Assembly (NCBI GenBank): GCA_041389495.1
Contig: JAWKRT010000005.1
Coordinates: 124,001-188,000 of the forward strand
DNA length: 64,000 bases
Reading direction: 5' to 3'
Source: Myxococcota bacterium
GTDB lineage: Bacteria > Myxococcota_A > UBA9160 > UBA4427
The position numbers and the translations under genes are program-made. How positions within the stretch are numbered: position 1 is the stretch's first letter; every line of letters begins with the position of its first letter. Positions 7,909 through 16,778 of the stretch are shown piece after piece. Under the pieces are notes generated by a model. That model saw only the letters and a list, made by a program, of their open reading frames with translations. It was not told where the DNA came from and ran no database searches.

Positions 7909-10029
7909 ATGGCCGCCCGCCGGAGGTCGACGCGAGCCTCGAAGGCCCAGCGCGAGTTCGTCTCCGAGGCCGAGGAGGTGCTCGAGGCGCTGCGCACGGA
8001 CCTCGCGCAGCTCGAGGACCAGCGGACCTCGCTCGGCGCGGGCGAGGTCGACCCGGATCTCGTGAATCGCATCTTCCGCTCGGCCCACTCGCTCAAGGGC
8101 ATCAGCGGCATGTTCGGCTTCGACGCGATGTCGGAGCTGACGCACCACCTCGAGGACGTGCTCGACGGCCTGCGCATGGGCCGCGTGGACGTGGGTTCTC
8201 CCGCGCTCGCCGTGCTCGACGACGCCGTCGCCCTCGCGGCCGAGCTGCTCGAGCACGCGGGCGACGACGCGCACGCCGAGGCCGCGGCGAGCGCCGTGGC
8301 CGCCATGCTGCGCCGCATCGACGACGCGCTCGCTGCCGACGCGGGTGCTGCCGCGGCGCCGGAGCCGACGCTCGACCTCGACCCGTCGATCCAGCGCGCC
8401 CTCACGGAGTACGAGGAGCACCGGCTCGAGGAGAACGTGCGCAAGGGGCGCCACGTCTCGCTCGTCGACACGACCTTCGAGATCGCCACGTTCGAGGAGG
8501 GGCTCTCGGAGCTCTCGAACGCCGTGCGCGAGGTCGGCGAGGTGGTGTCGACGTTGCCGTCGCCGGGCGACGCGCCGGAGTCCCACATCCGCTTCTCGCT
8601 GCTCGTCGCGACGCGCGTCGACGCGGAGGAGCTCGCGCGTCGCCTCGATGCGCCGCAGACGACCGTGCGCGTCGTGCGCGCCGGGCAGGCGCCCGACGAC
8701 GCGCCGCCCGCGAGCCCGCCGCCCGCGGCGGAGGTCGCGGCCGCGCTCCCGGAGCCGATCGAGGCCACGCCCGCGTCCGACGACGCCGCGCCCACGGCGC
8801 ACGCCGGCGACGCCGCCGACGTCGAGTCGCTCAAGTCGCTGAGCGAGACGGTGCGCGTCGACATCCGAAAGCTCGACGAGCTGATGACGCTCGTGGGCGA
8901 GCTCGTGCTGCAGCGCTCGGCCGTCGACGTGATCGCGCAGCGGCTCGCCGCGGATCCCGCGACGCGCAAGGCGGGCGCCGAGCTCGGGAAGGTGCACAAG
9001 GCGCTCGCGCGCAAGCTGGCCGAGCTGCAGGCCGGCGTGCTCGACGTCCGCATGGTCCCGCTGCGACAGATCTTCGAGAAGCTCTCGCGCGTCGCGCGGC
9101 GGCTGAAGCGCGACCTCGCGAAGGAGGTGCGTCTCGAGTTCAAGGGAGCGGACACGGAGCTGGACAAGCTCATCGTCGAGGAGCTCGTCGACCCGCTCGT
9201 CCACCTCGTGCGCAACGCGTTCGACCACGCGATCGAGGGCGAAGCGGAGCGCGCCCGCATCGGAAAGCCGCTCGAGGGGCTCGTGCGCATCGAGGCCTCG
9301 CAGCGCGGGAACCACGTCGTGATCGACGTGGCCGACGACGGTCGCGGCATCGACCCCGAGCGCGTGCTCTCGCGCGCCGTCGCGCTCGGCATCGTCGACG
9401 CGGAGACCGCGCTGTCGCGCAAGGAGGTGCTCGGGCTCGTGTTCGAGCCGGGCTTCTCGACGCGCGACGAGGTCAGCGAGACGAGTGGCCGCGGCGTCGG
9501 GATGGACGTCGTCCGCGCGAACCTGACGGCGCTCGGCGGCGTCGTCGACGTCGAGTCGGAGCTCGGGGTCGGCACGACGATCGCGCTCACGCTCCCGATC
9601 ACGCTCGCGATCATCCAGGCGCTGCTCGTCGGCGTCGGCGACCAGCGCTTCGCGATCCCGCTCAACGCCGTGCTCGAGACGCTGCTCGTGTCGCCGTCCG
9701 ACATCCAGCGCAGCGAAGGGCGCGAGCTCCTGAACCTGCGCGGAGAGCCGCTCGTCCTGCGCCGGCTGTGCGACGAGTTCGACATCGCGTCGGCGGGCGC
9801 CGACGACGCGCTCTACGTCGTGGTGCTCGGTCTCGGCGATCTCCGCATGGGGCTCGTCGTCGATCGGCTCGAAGGCCAGCAGGACACCGTCATCAAGCCG
9901 ATCCAGGGTCCGGTGCGCCAGGTGCGCGGCATCGCGGGCGCGACCGAGCTCGGCGACGAGGCGGCGGTGCTCGTGCTCGACGTCGCGAGCTTCGTCGAGG
10001 ACGCCGTGCGGCGGAGGGAGGCGGCGTGA
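7909..10029 (+). CDS. cheA: Chemotaxis histidine kinase CheA
   Basis: 706 aa cytoplasmic kinase of the chemosensory array. P1 (about 15-115) carries the phospho-accepting H60 in FRSAHSLKGISGMFGF. Residues about 160-260 hold a P2-like region (YEEHRLEENVRKGRHVSLVD), followed by an Ala/Pro linker. The P3 dimerisation helices start near 314 (VDIRKLDELMTLVGELVLQR). The P4 ATP-binding domain has N-box HLVRNAFDHAIEG (about 430), G1 DVADDGRGID (about 472) and G2 SGRGVGMDVV (about 527). A CheW-like P5 spans about 567-700. All catalytic boxes look intact. There is no C-terminal receiver, so CheY is separate. The next gene, cheW, overlaps by four bases. Confidence 0.97.
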   Translation: MAARRRSTRASKAQREFVSEAEEVLEALRTDLAQLEDQRTSLGAGEVDPDLVNRIFRSAHSLKGISGMFGFDAMSELTHHLEDVLDGLRMGRVDVGSPALAVLDDAVALAAELLEHAGDDAHAEAAASAVAAMLRRIDDALAADAGAAAAPEPTLDLDPSIQRALTEYEEHRLEENVRKGRHVSLVDTTFEIATFEEGLSELSNAVREVGEVVSTLPSPGDAPESHIRFSLLVATRVDAEELARRLDAPQTTVRVVRAGQAPDDAPPASPPPAAEVAAALPEPIEATPASDDAAPTAHAGDAADVESLKSLSETVRVDIRKLDELMTLVGELVLQRSAVDVIAQRLAADPATRKAGAELGKVHKALARKLAELQAGVLDVRMVPLRQIFEKLSRVARRLKRDLAKEVRLEFKGADTELDKLIVEELVDPLVHLVRNAFDHAIEGEAERARIGKPLEGLVRIEASQRGNHVVIDVADDGRGIDPERVLSRAVALGIVDAETALSRKEVLGLVFEPGFSTRDEVSETSGRGVGMDVVRANLTALGGVVDVESELGVGTTIALTLPITLAIIQALLVGVGDQRFAIPLNAVLETLLVSPSDIQRSEGRELLNLRGEPLVLRRLCDEFDIASAGADDALYVVVLGLGDLRMGLVVDRLEGQQDTVIKPIQGPVRQVRGIAGATELGDEAAVLVLDVASFVEDAVRRREAA

Positions 10030-10520
10030 CGCGAGCGTCCGACTGGCAGGCCGTCGCGCGCGACGCGTTCGGAGCGCGCGCGGGCGACGACGTCGTCGCG
10101 CAGCCGCCGATCGAGCTGCTCGCGATCGAGCTCGACGGCGCGTCCTACGCACTGCCCGTCGAACGCGTGCGCGAGATCGTGCGGCCGCGCTGCCTGACGC
10201 CCGTGCCGCGAACCCCCGACTGGGTGCTCGGCGTCGTCGCGCTGCGCGGCGAGGTGGTGCAGGTCGTCGACCTGCGGCAGCGGCTCGGGCTCGCGCCCGC
10301 GACCGTGGGCCGCGCGTCGCGCATCGTCGTCGTCTTCGGCGAGGACGACGGCATCGCCGGGGTCCTCGTCGACGCCGTGCGACAGGTGCTCCGCGTCGAT
10401 GCGTCCGCGCTCCGTCCGAGTGCCTCGGCCGACGCGCGGGCCGTGTCCGAGATCTGCGCGAACGGCGACGCGTTCGTGTCCGTGGTCGATCTCGACCGGG
10501 TGCTCGGCGATGGCGACTGA
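10026..10520 (+). CDS. cheW: CheW-like coupling protein (first copy)
   Basis: 164 aa, GTG start overlapping the cheA stop (GTGA). Contains one CheW SH3-like double barrel: LLAIELDGASYALPVERVRE, then PRTPDWVLGVVALRGEVVQV and VVDLRQRLGL. CheW links receptor tips to CheA P5. The sequence is clearly different from the second copy that follows, which suggests two receptor-kinase interfaces or a core-array role for only one of them. Confidence 0.93.
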   Translation: MTRASDWQAVARDAFGARAGDDVVAQPPIELLAIELDGASYALPVERVREIVRPRCLTPVPRTPDWVLGVVALRGEVVQVVDLRQRLGLAPATVGRASRIVVVFGEDDGIAGVLVDAVRQVLRVDASALRPSASADARAVSEICANGDAFVSVVDLDRVLGDGD

Positions 10521-11037
10521 CCGGCGACTCGCGATCGACGAGGCGCGCGTCGACCTCGCGTGCTTCGAGGTCGACGGGCAGGTCTACGCGCTCGACGTCG
10601 CGCAGGTGCGCGAGGTCGTGCGATGCCAGGAGGTGACGCCGCTGCCGAAGGCGCCGGCGCTCATCGAGGGCGTCATCGACCTGCGCGGCACGATCGTCCC
10701 CGTGCTCGACCTCGGCCGCGCCCTCGGCCGCGCGCCCGTTCCCGGCGACGACCCGCGCGCGCGCATCGCGATCATCGCGGCGGACGGCCTCGTGCTCGGC
10801 CTGCGCGTCGCGGCGGCGATCGACGTGCTGCCCGTCGCGGCGAGCGCGCTCGAAGACCCGCCCGAGCTCGCGACGCAGTCGGGCTACGACGCGGTGAGCG
10901 CCGTCGTGCGACGCAGCGGGGCGGGCGGCGCGCCCGTGCTCGTGCTCTCCCTCGACCACATCCTCGAGTGCGTGCACCGCTCGAGCGTCGCCGGCGCCGC
11001 GGACGTCGCCGCGACGGCATCCGGAGGCCGCGCATGA
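10510..11037 (+). CDS. cheW: CheW-like coupling protein (second copy)
   Basis: 175 aa, starting inside the end of the first cheW (11-base overlap). CheW barrel: CFEVDGQVYALDVAQVREVV, PLPKAPALIEGVIDLRGTI and VPVLDLGRALGR. The last roughly 20 residues are Ala/Gly-rich. The ATG at 10510 is chosen because it gives a normal CheW N-terminus. Coupled to the MCP gene downstream (stop and ATG overlap at 11034). Confidence 0.93.
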   Translation: MATDRRLAIDEARVDLACFEVDGQVYALDVAQVREVVRCQEVTPLPKAPALIEGVIDLRGTIVPVLDLGRALGRAPVPGDDPRARIAIIAADGLVLGLRVAAAIDVLPVAASALEDPPELATQSGYDAVSAVVRRSGAGGAPVLVLSLDHILECVHRSSVAGAADVAATASGGRA

Positions 11038-13580
11038 GGGCCGCGATCCGCAGCGAGAACGACTTCCGGCGCGCGGTCCTCGCGATCGACCTCGGCGTCG
11101 GCATGGGCGCGCTCGCCGTCATGGTGTTCTACCTGGCGATGCTGCTCGACCTCGGCGCGGGCGAGTGGCGCGACTTCGCCGCCGCGCTCGCCGTGATCAG
11201 CGTGCTCGCCGGCGCCGGGCTCGAGCCCGTGCGGAGGCGGCTCCACGCTCCGATCCGCACCTACCTGCGCACGCCGCCCGACGCGCGCGAACGCGCGCTC
11301 GTCGAGTCGGCGTTCGCCGCGATCATGCGGCTGCCGCAGACGATGCTGCGGCTCACGCTCGTGAGCTGGGCCGCCTGCGGCGCCGCGACGTGCGTCGCGA
11401 TGGTGGTGCTCGGCCATCCGTCGTGGCTCTTCGGCCAGCGGTTCTGGGGCATCGTCGTGTCCGCGACGGCCGGCGGCCTGATCTCGATGGGCTTCGTCTA
11501 CTTCCTCACGAAGCGGGCCTTCGAGCCGCTGTGCGCGGAGATCGCGCGCGGTGTGCCCGACCCGGAGCGCCGGCGCGAGCTGGTGCGTCCCGTGCGGATC
11601 GCGCGCAAGCTGCAGTTCGTGGTGGCCGGCTCGGGCGTTGCCTCGCTCGTGTTCGCGATGGGCGTCGCGTACGAAGGCGCGGTGCGCGCCCTCGTCGACG
11701 AGGCGCTCTCCGACCGCGCGCGCGCGATCGAGGCCCTCGTACCGAATGCGGGGGCGGGCGACCTCGACGCGGCGATCGCGCGCACCTGGCCGGTCGCCGG
11801 AACCGCGCCGGAGGCGACGCGCTTCGAGCTCCTCGCGCCGAGCGCGCTCGCGACCTCGTTCGGCCTCGACGCGGGCGCGTTCGACGAGCGCGCGAGCGGC
11901 ACCGCCCTGTCCGACGACGGCGAGCGCCTCGTGGCGTGGTCGCGTCTGGCCGACGGCCGCCTGCTCGTGGCCTCCGCCGAGGCGAGCACCGCACGGCGCG
12001 CGCTGGTCGGCCTGCGTCCGCTGCTCGCGGTCGTGCTCGTCACGGCGGTCGCGCTGTCGCTCGGAATCACGTGGATGCTCGCCGAGGACGTGCGCCGCAC
12101 GGTCGACGTGCTCGCCGCCGACGCCGATCGGCTCGCCTCGGGCGATCTCGCGTCGGCGACGTGCGTCGAGTCGGAGGACGAGCTCGGCGACCTCGCGCGC
12201 GCGTTCGCGCGCATGGGCGCCTCGTTGCGAGCGACCGTCGCGCGCGTCGCGGAAGCGGCCGATCGCGTCGAGTCCGCGGCGTCGGAGATCTCGCGCACGG
12301 GCGCGAGCGTGGCGGAAGCCAATGCCGAGCAGGTGCGCCGCATCTCCGAGGCCGGCCAGCTCATGGAACGCATCCGCGACGAGGTCGGCGGCGTCGCGAC
12401 CTCGGCGCAGCAGCTCGGCTACTCGGTCGAGGAGTCGAGCAGCTCGATCCTCGAGCTCGGCGCGGCCGGCCACGAGCTCTCCGAGACGGCGGGCGCGCTC
12501 TCGCAGCGCGTCGACGAGGTCTCGAGCTCGATCGAGCAGATGGTGCGCAGCGTGAAGCAGGTGGGTGCGACGGCGGAGGGGCTGTCGCAGGCCGCGAGCG
12601 AGACCTCCTCGAGCATGGAGGAGATGGCGAGCGCGATGCGCGCGGTGGACACGACCGCCGCGAAGACGGGCGATCTCGCGGCCGACGTCGTGCAGAGCTC
12701 GGAGAGCGGCGTCGAGAAGGTCCGGCAGACGATCGAGGGCATGCACGCGATCCGGGACGCGACCGACGCCGCGGAGAACGTGATCCGCGCGCTCGGCCGC
12801 CGCACCGACGAGATCGGCGCGATCCTCGACGTGATCGACGACGTCGGCGCGGAGACGACGCTGCTCGCGCTCAACGCCGCGATCATCGCGGCGCAGGCGG
12901 GCGAGAACGGGCGTGCGTTCTCCGTGGTCGCGGACGAGATCAAGGAGCTCGCCGACCGCGTGCTCGTCTCGACGAAGGAGATCGCGGACGTCGTCCGCGC
13001 CGTCCAGCTCGAGGCGTCGAACGCGGTGGGCGCGGTGGAAGCGGGGTCGGCCAGCGTCGCGCTCGGCGTCGACGTGGCCGCGGAAGCGGGCGTCTCGCTC
13101 GAGCAGATCGCGCGCGCGGCGCGGGAGAGCGGACAGCACATCGCGCGCATCGTCGCCGCCGTGCGAGAGCAGACGGCCGCCGCGGCCCACGTCGCCGCGC
13201 TGATGGATCGCGTGAACGGCGGGGTCGAGGAGATCCGCTCCGCGGGCGAGGACCAGGATCGCGGCAACGAGGTCGTCTTCCGCTCGGCGGTGACGATGCG
13301 CGAGATCGCACTCCAGGTGCGGCGCACCACCGAAGAGCAGAGCCGCGGCTTCGCGCGCATCCGCGAGACGACGGAGGGTGTGCGCGGGGCGGTCGAGTCG
13401 ATCAACGCGTCGCTGCGCCAGCAGTCCGAGGCGTGCACGCAGATCGCGAGCTTCCTGGAGCAGGTCGAGGATCGCACGCGCGAGAACGACCGCTCCGTGC
13501 AGCACATGGGCGAGGCGATGAACGGACTCGCGCGCGAGGCGGAAGCGCTTCGCGCCGAGGTCGCGCGGTTCCGGATCTGA
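11034..13580 (+). CDS. Methyl-accepting chemotaxis protein with six predicted membrane segments (first copy)
   Basis: 848 aa inner-membrane receptor. Four N-terminal hydrophobic segments (about 14-38, 46-66, 106-126, 138-160) precede the usual sensor unit: TM5 (about 195-218), an extracytoplasmic region of about 105 residues, and TM6 (about 325-347). Then come HAMP (about 349-405, with ESEDELGDLARAFARM) and the long coiled-coil signalling domain. The tip reads AETTLLALNAAIIAAQ (about 600-618): one Asn common in MCPs is replaced by Thr, and the usual NAAIEAAR is NAAIIAAQ. SSSIEQM-type segments could be methylation sites. Most MCPs have two TM helices, so the extra four are unusual. The second MCP at 20106 shares the layout. 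Confidence 0.93.
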   Translation: MRAAIRSENDFRRAVLAIDLGVGMGALAVMVFYLAMLLDLGAGEWRDFAAALAVISVLAGAGLEPVRRRLHAPIRTYLRTPPDARERALVESAFAAIMRLPQTMLRLTLVSWAACGAATCVAMVVLGHPSWLFGQRFWGIVVSATAGGLISMGFVYFLTKRAFEPLCAEIARGVPDPERRRELVRPVRIARKLQFVVAGSGVASLVFAMGVAYEGAVRALVDEALSDRARAIEALVPNAGAGDLDAAIARTWPVAGTAPEATRFELLAPSALATSFGLDAGAFDERASGTALSDDGERLVAWSRLADGRLLVASAEASTARRALVGLRPLLAVVLVTAVALSLGITWMLAEDVRRTVDVLAADADRLASGDLASATCVESEDELGDLARAFARMGASLRATVARVAEAADRVESAASEISRTGASVAEANAEQVRRISEAGQLMERIRDEVGGVATSAQQLGYSVEESSSSILELGAAGHELSETAGALSQRVDEVSSSIEQMVRSVKQVGATAEGLSQAASETSSSMEEMASAMRAVDTTAAKTGDLAADVVQSSESGVEKVRQTIEGMHAIRDATDAAENVIRALGRRTDEIGAILDVIDDVGAETTLLALNAAIIAAQAGENGRAFSVVADEIKELADRVLVSTKEIADVVRAVQLEASNAVGAVEAGSASVALGVDVAAEAGVSLEQIARAARESGQHIARIVAAVREQTAAAAHVAALMDRVNGGVEEIRSAGEDQDRGNEVVFRSAVTMREIALQVRRTTEEQSRGFARIRETTEGVRGAVESINASLRQQSEACTQIASFLEQVEDRTRENDRSVQHMGEAMNGLAREAEALRAEVARFRI

Positions 13581-13610
13581 GGCGTCGGCGCGGCGGTCGA
13601 AGCCGACGCC
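13581..13610 (+). terminator. 9-bp inverted repeat after the first MCP gene
   Basis: GGCGTCGGC (13581-13589) and GCCGACGCC (13602-13610) are perfect complements separated by 12 bases, starting right after the MCP stop codon. There is no T tract. It could be a terminator, a partial attenuator or an mRNA-stabilising hairpin inside the operon. Confidence 0.4.
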
Positions 13611-13638
13611 GGCGGCGCAGGACGACAGGAGTGGATCG

Positions 13639-14691
13639 ATGATTGCGGCATGTCCCCGATGTTCGGCGCGTTACCGCGTGGACCCGGCGCGAGTCGGCCC
13701 GCAGGGCGCGCGCCTGCGGTGCGCGAAGTGCGAGGCGGTCTTCCGCGTGCGCGCGCCGGAGCTCGCGACGCCGGCGACGCCCGGCGTCGTCGAGACGACG
13801 CGCCCCGACCCGCCGACGCCCACTCCGGCTCCCGCGCCCGCGCCGGCGCGCGCGGACCGCGCCCCTTCGCGGGCCGAGGTGCCGCCGAGCGCCGACGAGC
13901 GCGGCGTCGAGCGCGATCGGCTCGTGCTGATCGCCGACGCCGACGTCGACGAGGGCAAGCGCACCGCCGCCGCCGTCGCGGCGCTCGGACTGCAGCCGAT
14001 CCTCGTGCACGACGGCGTCGAGGCGATGCTCACCATCCAGCGCATGCTGCCGCGCGCGGTCGTCCTCGATGCCGCGCTGCCCAAGATGTTCGGGTTCCAG
14101 GTGTGCGAGGTCGTGAAGCGCAACGACGCGCTGCGCGACACGCACGTCGTGCTGATCGGCGCGATCCACCACCGCGACCGCTATCGCCGACCGCCGAGCG
14201 AGCTCTACGGCGCCGACGTCTATCTCGAGCGCCCCGACGTTCCCGACGGCCTCGAGGACGTGCTGCGCCGCTTCGGGCTCGCCGTGCGCGCGCCCGACGC
14301 GCCGTCGCCCGTCGCCGCTCCCGCGCCGCGCGCCGTTCGGGAGCCCGCACCGGCGCCCGCTCCGGCCCCGCGGCCGAAGCCCGCGCGGAGCGCTCCGGAG
14401 CCGGTGGCGCGCCCCGCGGCGGCAGCGGCCTCGGTGTCCGACGAGCTCGCTGCCGAGCGCGCGAAGGCCGAGCGTCTCGCGCGCATCATCGTCTCGGACA
14501 TCGTCCTCTACAACGCCGAGAAGTTCGACGAGGCCGTGCGCGGCGGTGGCGACGTCGTCGCCGCGATGGAGAGCGTGCTCGCCGACGGGCGCGACCTCTT
14601 CCGGCAGCGCATCGACGAGCGCGTGCGCAACGAGCGCGACTACCTCGACGACGAGCTGCAGCGCGTCGCGCGCGAGCGGAGCGGGCGATGA
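13639..14691 (+). CDS. MJ0042-type zinc-ribbon / receiver-domain protein
   Basis: 350 aa. The N-terminus is a zinc ribbon (C5, C8, C28, C31: CPRCSARYRVDP and RCAKCEAVFRVR) of the MJ0042 type. A Pro/Ala-rich linker leads to a receiver domain (about 95-215) with LVLIADADVDEGKR and the possible phospho-acceptor Asp in VVLDAALPKMFGFQV. A second Pro/Ala linker precedes a charged helical tail (about 260-350). Zinc-ribbon/receiver proteins occur in deltaproteobacterial signalling and polarity systems, but no specific function is known to me. Located between the MCP and HEAT genes; its stop overlaps the HEAT start. Confidence 0.8.
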   Translation: MIAACPRCSARYRVDPARVGPQGARLRCAKCEAVFRVRAPELATPATPGVVETTRPDPPTPTPAPAPAPARADRAPSRAEVPPSADERGVERDRLVLIADADVDEGKRTAAAVAALGLQPILVHDGVEAMLTIQRMLPRAVVLDAALPKMFGFQVCEVVKRNDALRDTHVVLIGAIHHRDRYRRPPSELYGADVYLERPDVPDGLEDVLRRFGLAVRAPDAPSPVAAPAPRAVREPAPAPAPAPRPKPARSAPEPVARPAAAAASVSDELAAERAKAERLARIIVSDIVLYNAEKFDEAVRGGGDVVAAMESVLADGRDLFRQRIDERVRNERDYLDDELQRVARERSGR

Positions 14692-16772
14692 GTCGCGCGC
14701 ACGCCGACCGCGCGTGCGGGAGCATCGACTACGACCTCGCGAGCGGGGACGAGGAGGTGCGACGCCTCGGCGTCGAGCGGCTCTCCGAGCTGCCCGACGA
14801 CGAGGCGCTCCCCCGACTCGTGGCGAGCATGGGCGACGCGAGCTGGCGCGTGCGCAAGGCGGCCGTCGCCCGCGCGGCGACGCTGCGCGACGGCGACGCC
14901 GTCGTCGCGGCGCTGATCGCCGCGCTCGCCGACGGCGAGAACTCGGGACGCCGCAACGCGGCGGTCGAAGCGCTCATCGAGTGCGGTCCGCGCGCGGTTC
15001 CCGCCCTCGTCGGTGCGCTCGACTCCGAGGACGTCGACGTGCGCAAGCAGCTCGTCGACGTGCTCGCGGGTATCGGCGACGCCTCCGCAGGCCCCGCGCT
15101 GCGCGCGCGGCTCGCGGACGCCGACGCCAACGTGAGCGCCGCGGCGGCGGACGCACTCGGCGTGATCGGAGGCGACGGGGTCGGCGCGGCGCTCGCCGCG
15201 CTCGCCTCCGAGCCCGGCGCCGACGCACTCGTGCGCATCTCGGCGCTCCGTTCGCTCGGGCGCCTCGGGATCGCGATCGACGTCGACGTCGCCGAGCGGC
15301 TCGCGGGCGACGCGCTGCTGCGCCCCGCGGTCTTCGAGGCGCTCGGTGCGTCGGACGATCCGCGCGCGGCGGACTGCCTGCTCAAGGGTCTCGGCTCGCA
15401 CGGTCGGACCTCGCGCGCGGCGGCCGTGGCGGGGCTCGTCGCGCTCCTCGGCCGCGAGGACGGCGGTGCGCTCGTCGCGCTCGCGGCCCGCGTCCGCGAG
15501 GTCGCGCGCAGCGAGCCGTCGATCGTCGAGGCGGTCGCCGAAGGGCTCCCGGCGAGCGACCTCGCGCAGCGCATGACGGCGATCCAGTTCCTCGCGGTCG
15601 CGGGAGGCGAGCGCGCGGCGCTCGCGATCCTCGAGGCGGCGCGCGACGAAGCGCTCGAGGAGCTCGCCGTGCGCTCGCTCGTCGACCTCGGCGCCGAGGC
15701 GGAGGCAGCGATCGAGGGTGCGTGGAGCGCGCTCGACGGCGCGCTGCGGCGCGTCGCGTGCGCCGTGCTCGGCGCGACCCCGGGAGACACGGGGCGGCGG
15801 CGGCTCGTGCAGTGCGTGGACGACGCGGACACGGGGACGCGGCTCGCCGCGATCGGCGCGCTCGGCGCGAGCGGCGACGTCGATTCCGTGCCCGCGCTGC
15901 TTCGCGCGCTCGACGCCGCGAGCGAGGAGGACGACGACGCCGACGACCACGCCGGCGCTGCGGTCGATGCGCTCGCGCGCATCTCCGAGCGCCGCAGCGG
16001 GGCGGCAGCGCGCATCGTCGACGGCATCGTCACGAGGCTCGACGGCGCCTCCGAGGGGTTCCGGTGCGCGGCGGCCGAGCTGCTCGGTCGCCTCGGTCGC
16101 GAGGAGGACGCCGCGCACGTCGCGCACCTCGCGCGCGACCCGAGCGCGGACGTCCGCAGGGCGGCGGTCGCGTCGCTCGCGCGGATCGCGGACGGCACCT
16201 GGCTCGAGTCGCTGCGCCTCGCGCTCGCGGACGAGTCGTGGACGGTGCGTTGCGCCGCGGCCGCTGCGCTCGGCGCCGCCGAACGCGAGGGCGTCCTCGA
16301 CGACCTCGAGCGGCTCGCACTCGACGAGGACGCGCGCGTCCGCGCCGCGGCGGTGCGCGCCATCGGCGAGCACGGCGCGCGCGTGGCGAGCGTGCGCGAA
16401 CGCGCGCGCGAGCGCATCGCGCGCGCATTCGGCGACGACGTCCCCGTCGCGATCGCGGCCGGCGAGGCGCTCGCCGCGTTCGGCGATGCCGCGGCTGCGC
16501 GCCTCGCGACCGCGTTGCTCGACCATCCCGTCCCCGAGGCCGTGCTCGCCGGCGTCGCGTGCATCCGCGAGCACGGCGACGCGAACGACGCGGCCGAGCT
16601 GATCGCCCTCGTCGGACACCCCGACTGGACGGTGCGCGCCGACGTCGTGCAGACGCTCGGGCGGCGCCGCGTCGCTCGCGCGGTGCCGGCCATCCTCCGG
16701 CGTCTCGAGGTCGAGCGCGACGCATTCGTGCGCGAGACGATCCTCGACGCGCTCCGCAGGCTCGAGGGCTAG
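14688..16772 (+). CDS. HEAT-repeat scaffold-like protein of the chemosensory cluster
   Basis: 694 aa built almost entirely of HEAT/PBS-lyase-like repeats of about 31 residues, e.g. ASWRVRKAAVARAATLRDGD, EDVDVRKQLVDVLAGIGD, ESWTVRCAAAAALGAAERE and PDWTVRADVVQTLGRRRV. No enzyme motif or signal peptide is visible, so a cytoplasmic protein-binding solenoid is likely. HEAT proteins occur in some other chemosensory operons (Cpc7 next to the Che7 system of Myxococcus xanthus is one known case, where it works with the CheY). Start ATG 14688 overlaps the previous stop (ATGA); cheR follows after 6 bases. Its position suggests it binds a CheY, CheR/CheB or the receptor. Confidence 0.85.
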   Translation: MSRAHADRACGSIDYDLASGDEEVRRLGVERLSELPDDEALPRLVASMGDASWRVRKAAVARAATLRDGDAVVAALIAALADGENSGRRNAAVEALIECGPRAVPALVGALDSEDVDVRKQLVDVLAGIGDASAGPALRARLADADANVSAAAADALGVIGGDGVGAALAALASEPGADALVRISALRSLGRLGIAIDVDVAERLAGDALLRPAVFEALGASDDPRAADCLLKGLGSHGRTSRAAAVAGLVALLGREDGGALVALAARVREVARSEPSIVEAVAEGLPASDLAQRMTAIQFLAVAGGERAALAILEAARDEALEELAVRSLVDLGAEAEAAIEGAWSALDGALRRVACAVLGATPGDTGRRRLVQCVDDADTGTRLAAIGALGASGDVDSVPALLRALDAASEEDDDADDHAGAAVDALARISERRSGAAARIVDGIVTRLDGASEGFRCAAAELLGRLGREEDAAHVAHLARDPSADVRRAAVASLARIADGTWLESLRLALADESWTVRCAAAAALGAAEREGVLDDLERLALDEDARVRAAAVRAIGEHGARVASVRERARERIARAFGDDVPVAIAAGEALAAFGDAAAARLATALLDHPVPEAVLAGVACIREHGDANDAAELIALVGHPDWTVRADVVQTLGRRRVARAVPAILRRLEVERDAFVRETILDALRRLEG

Positions 16773-16778
16773 CCCGCG

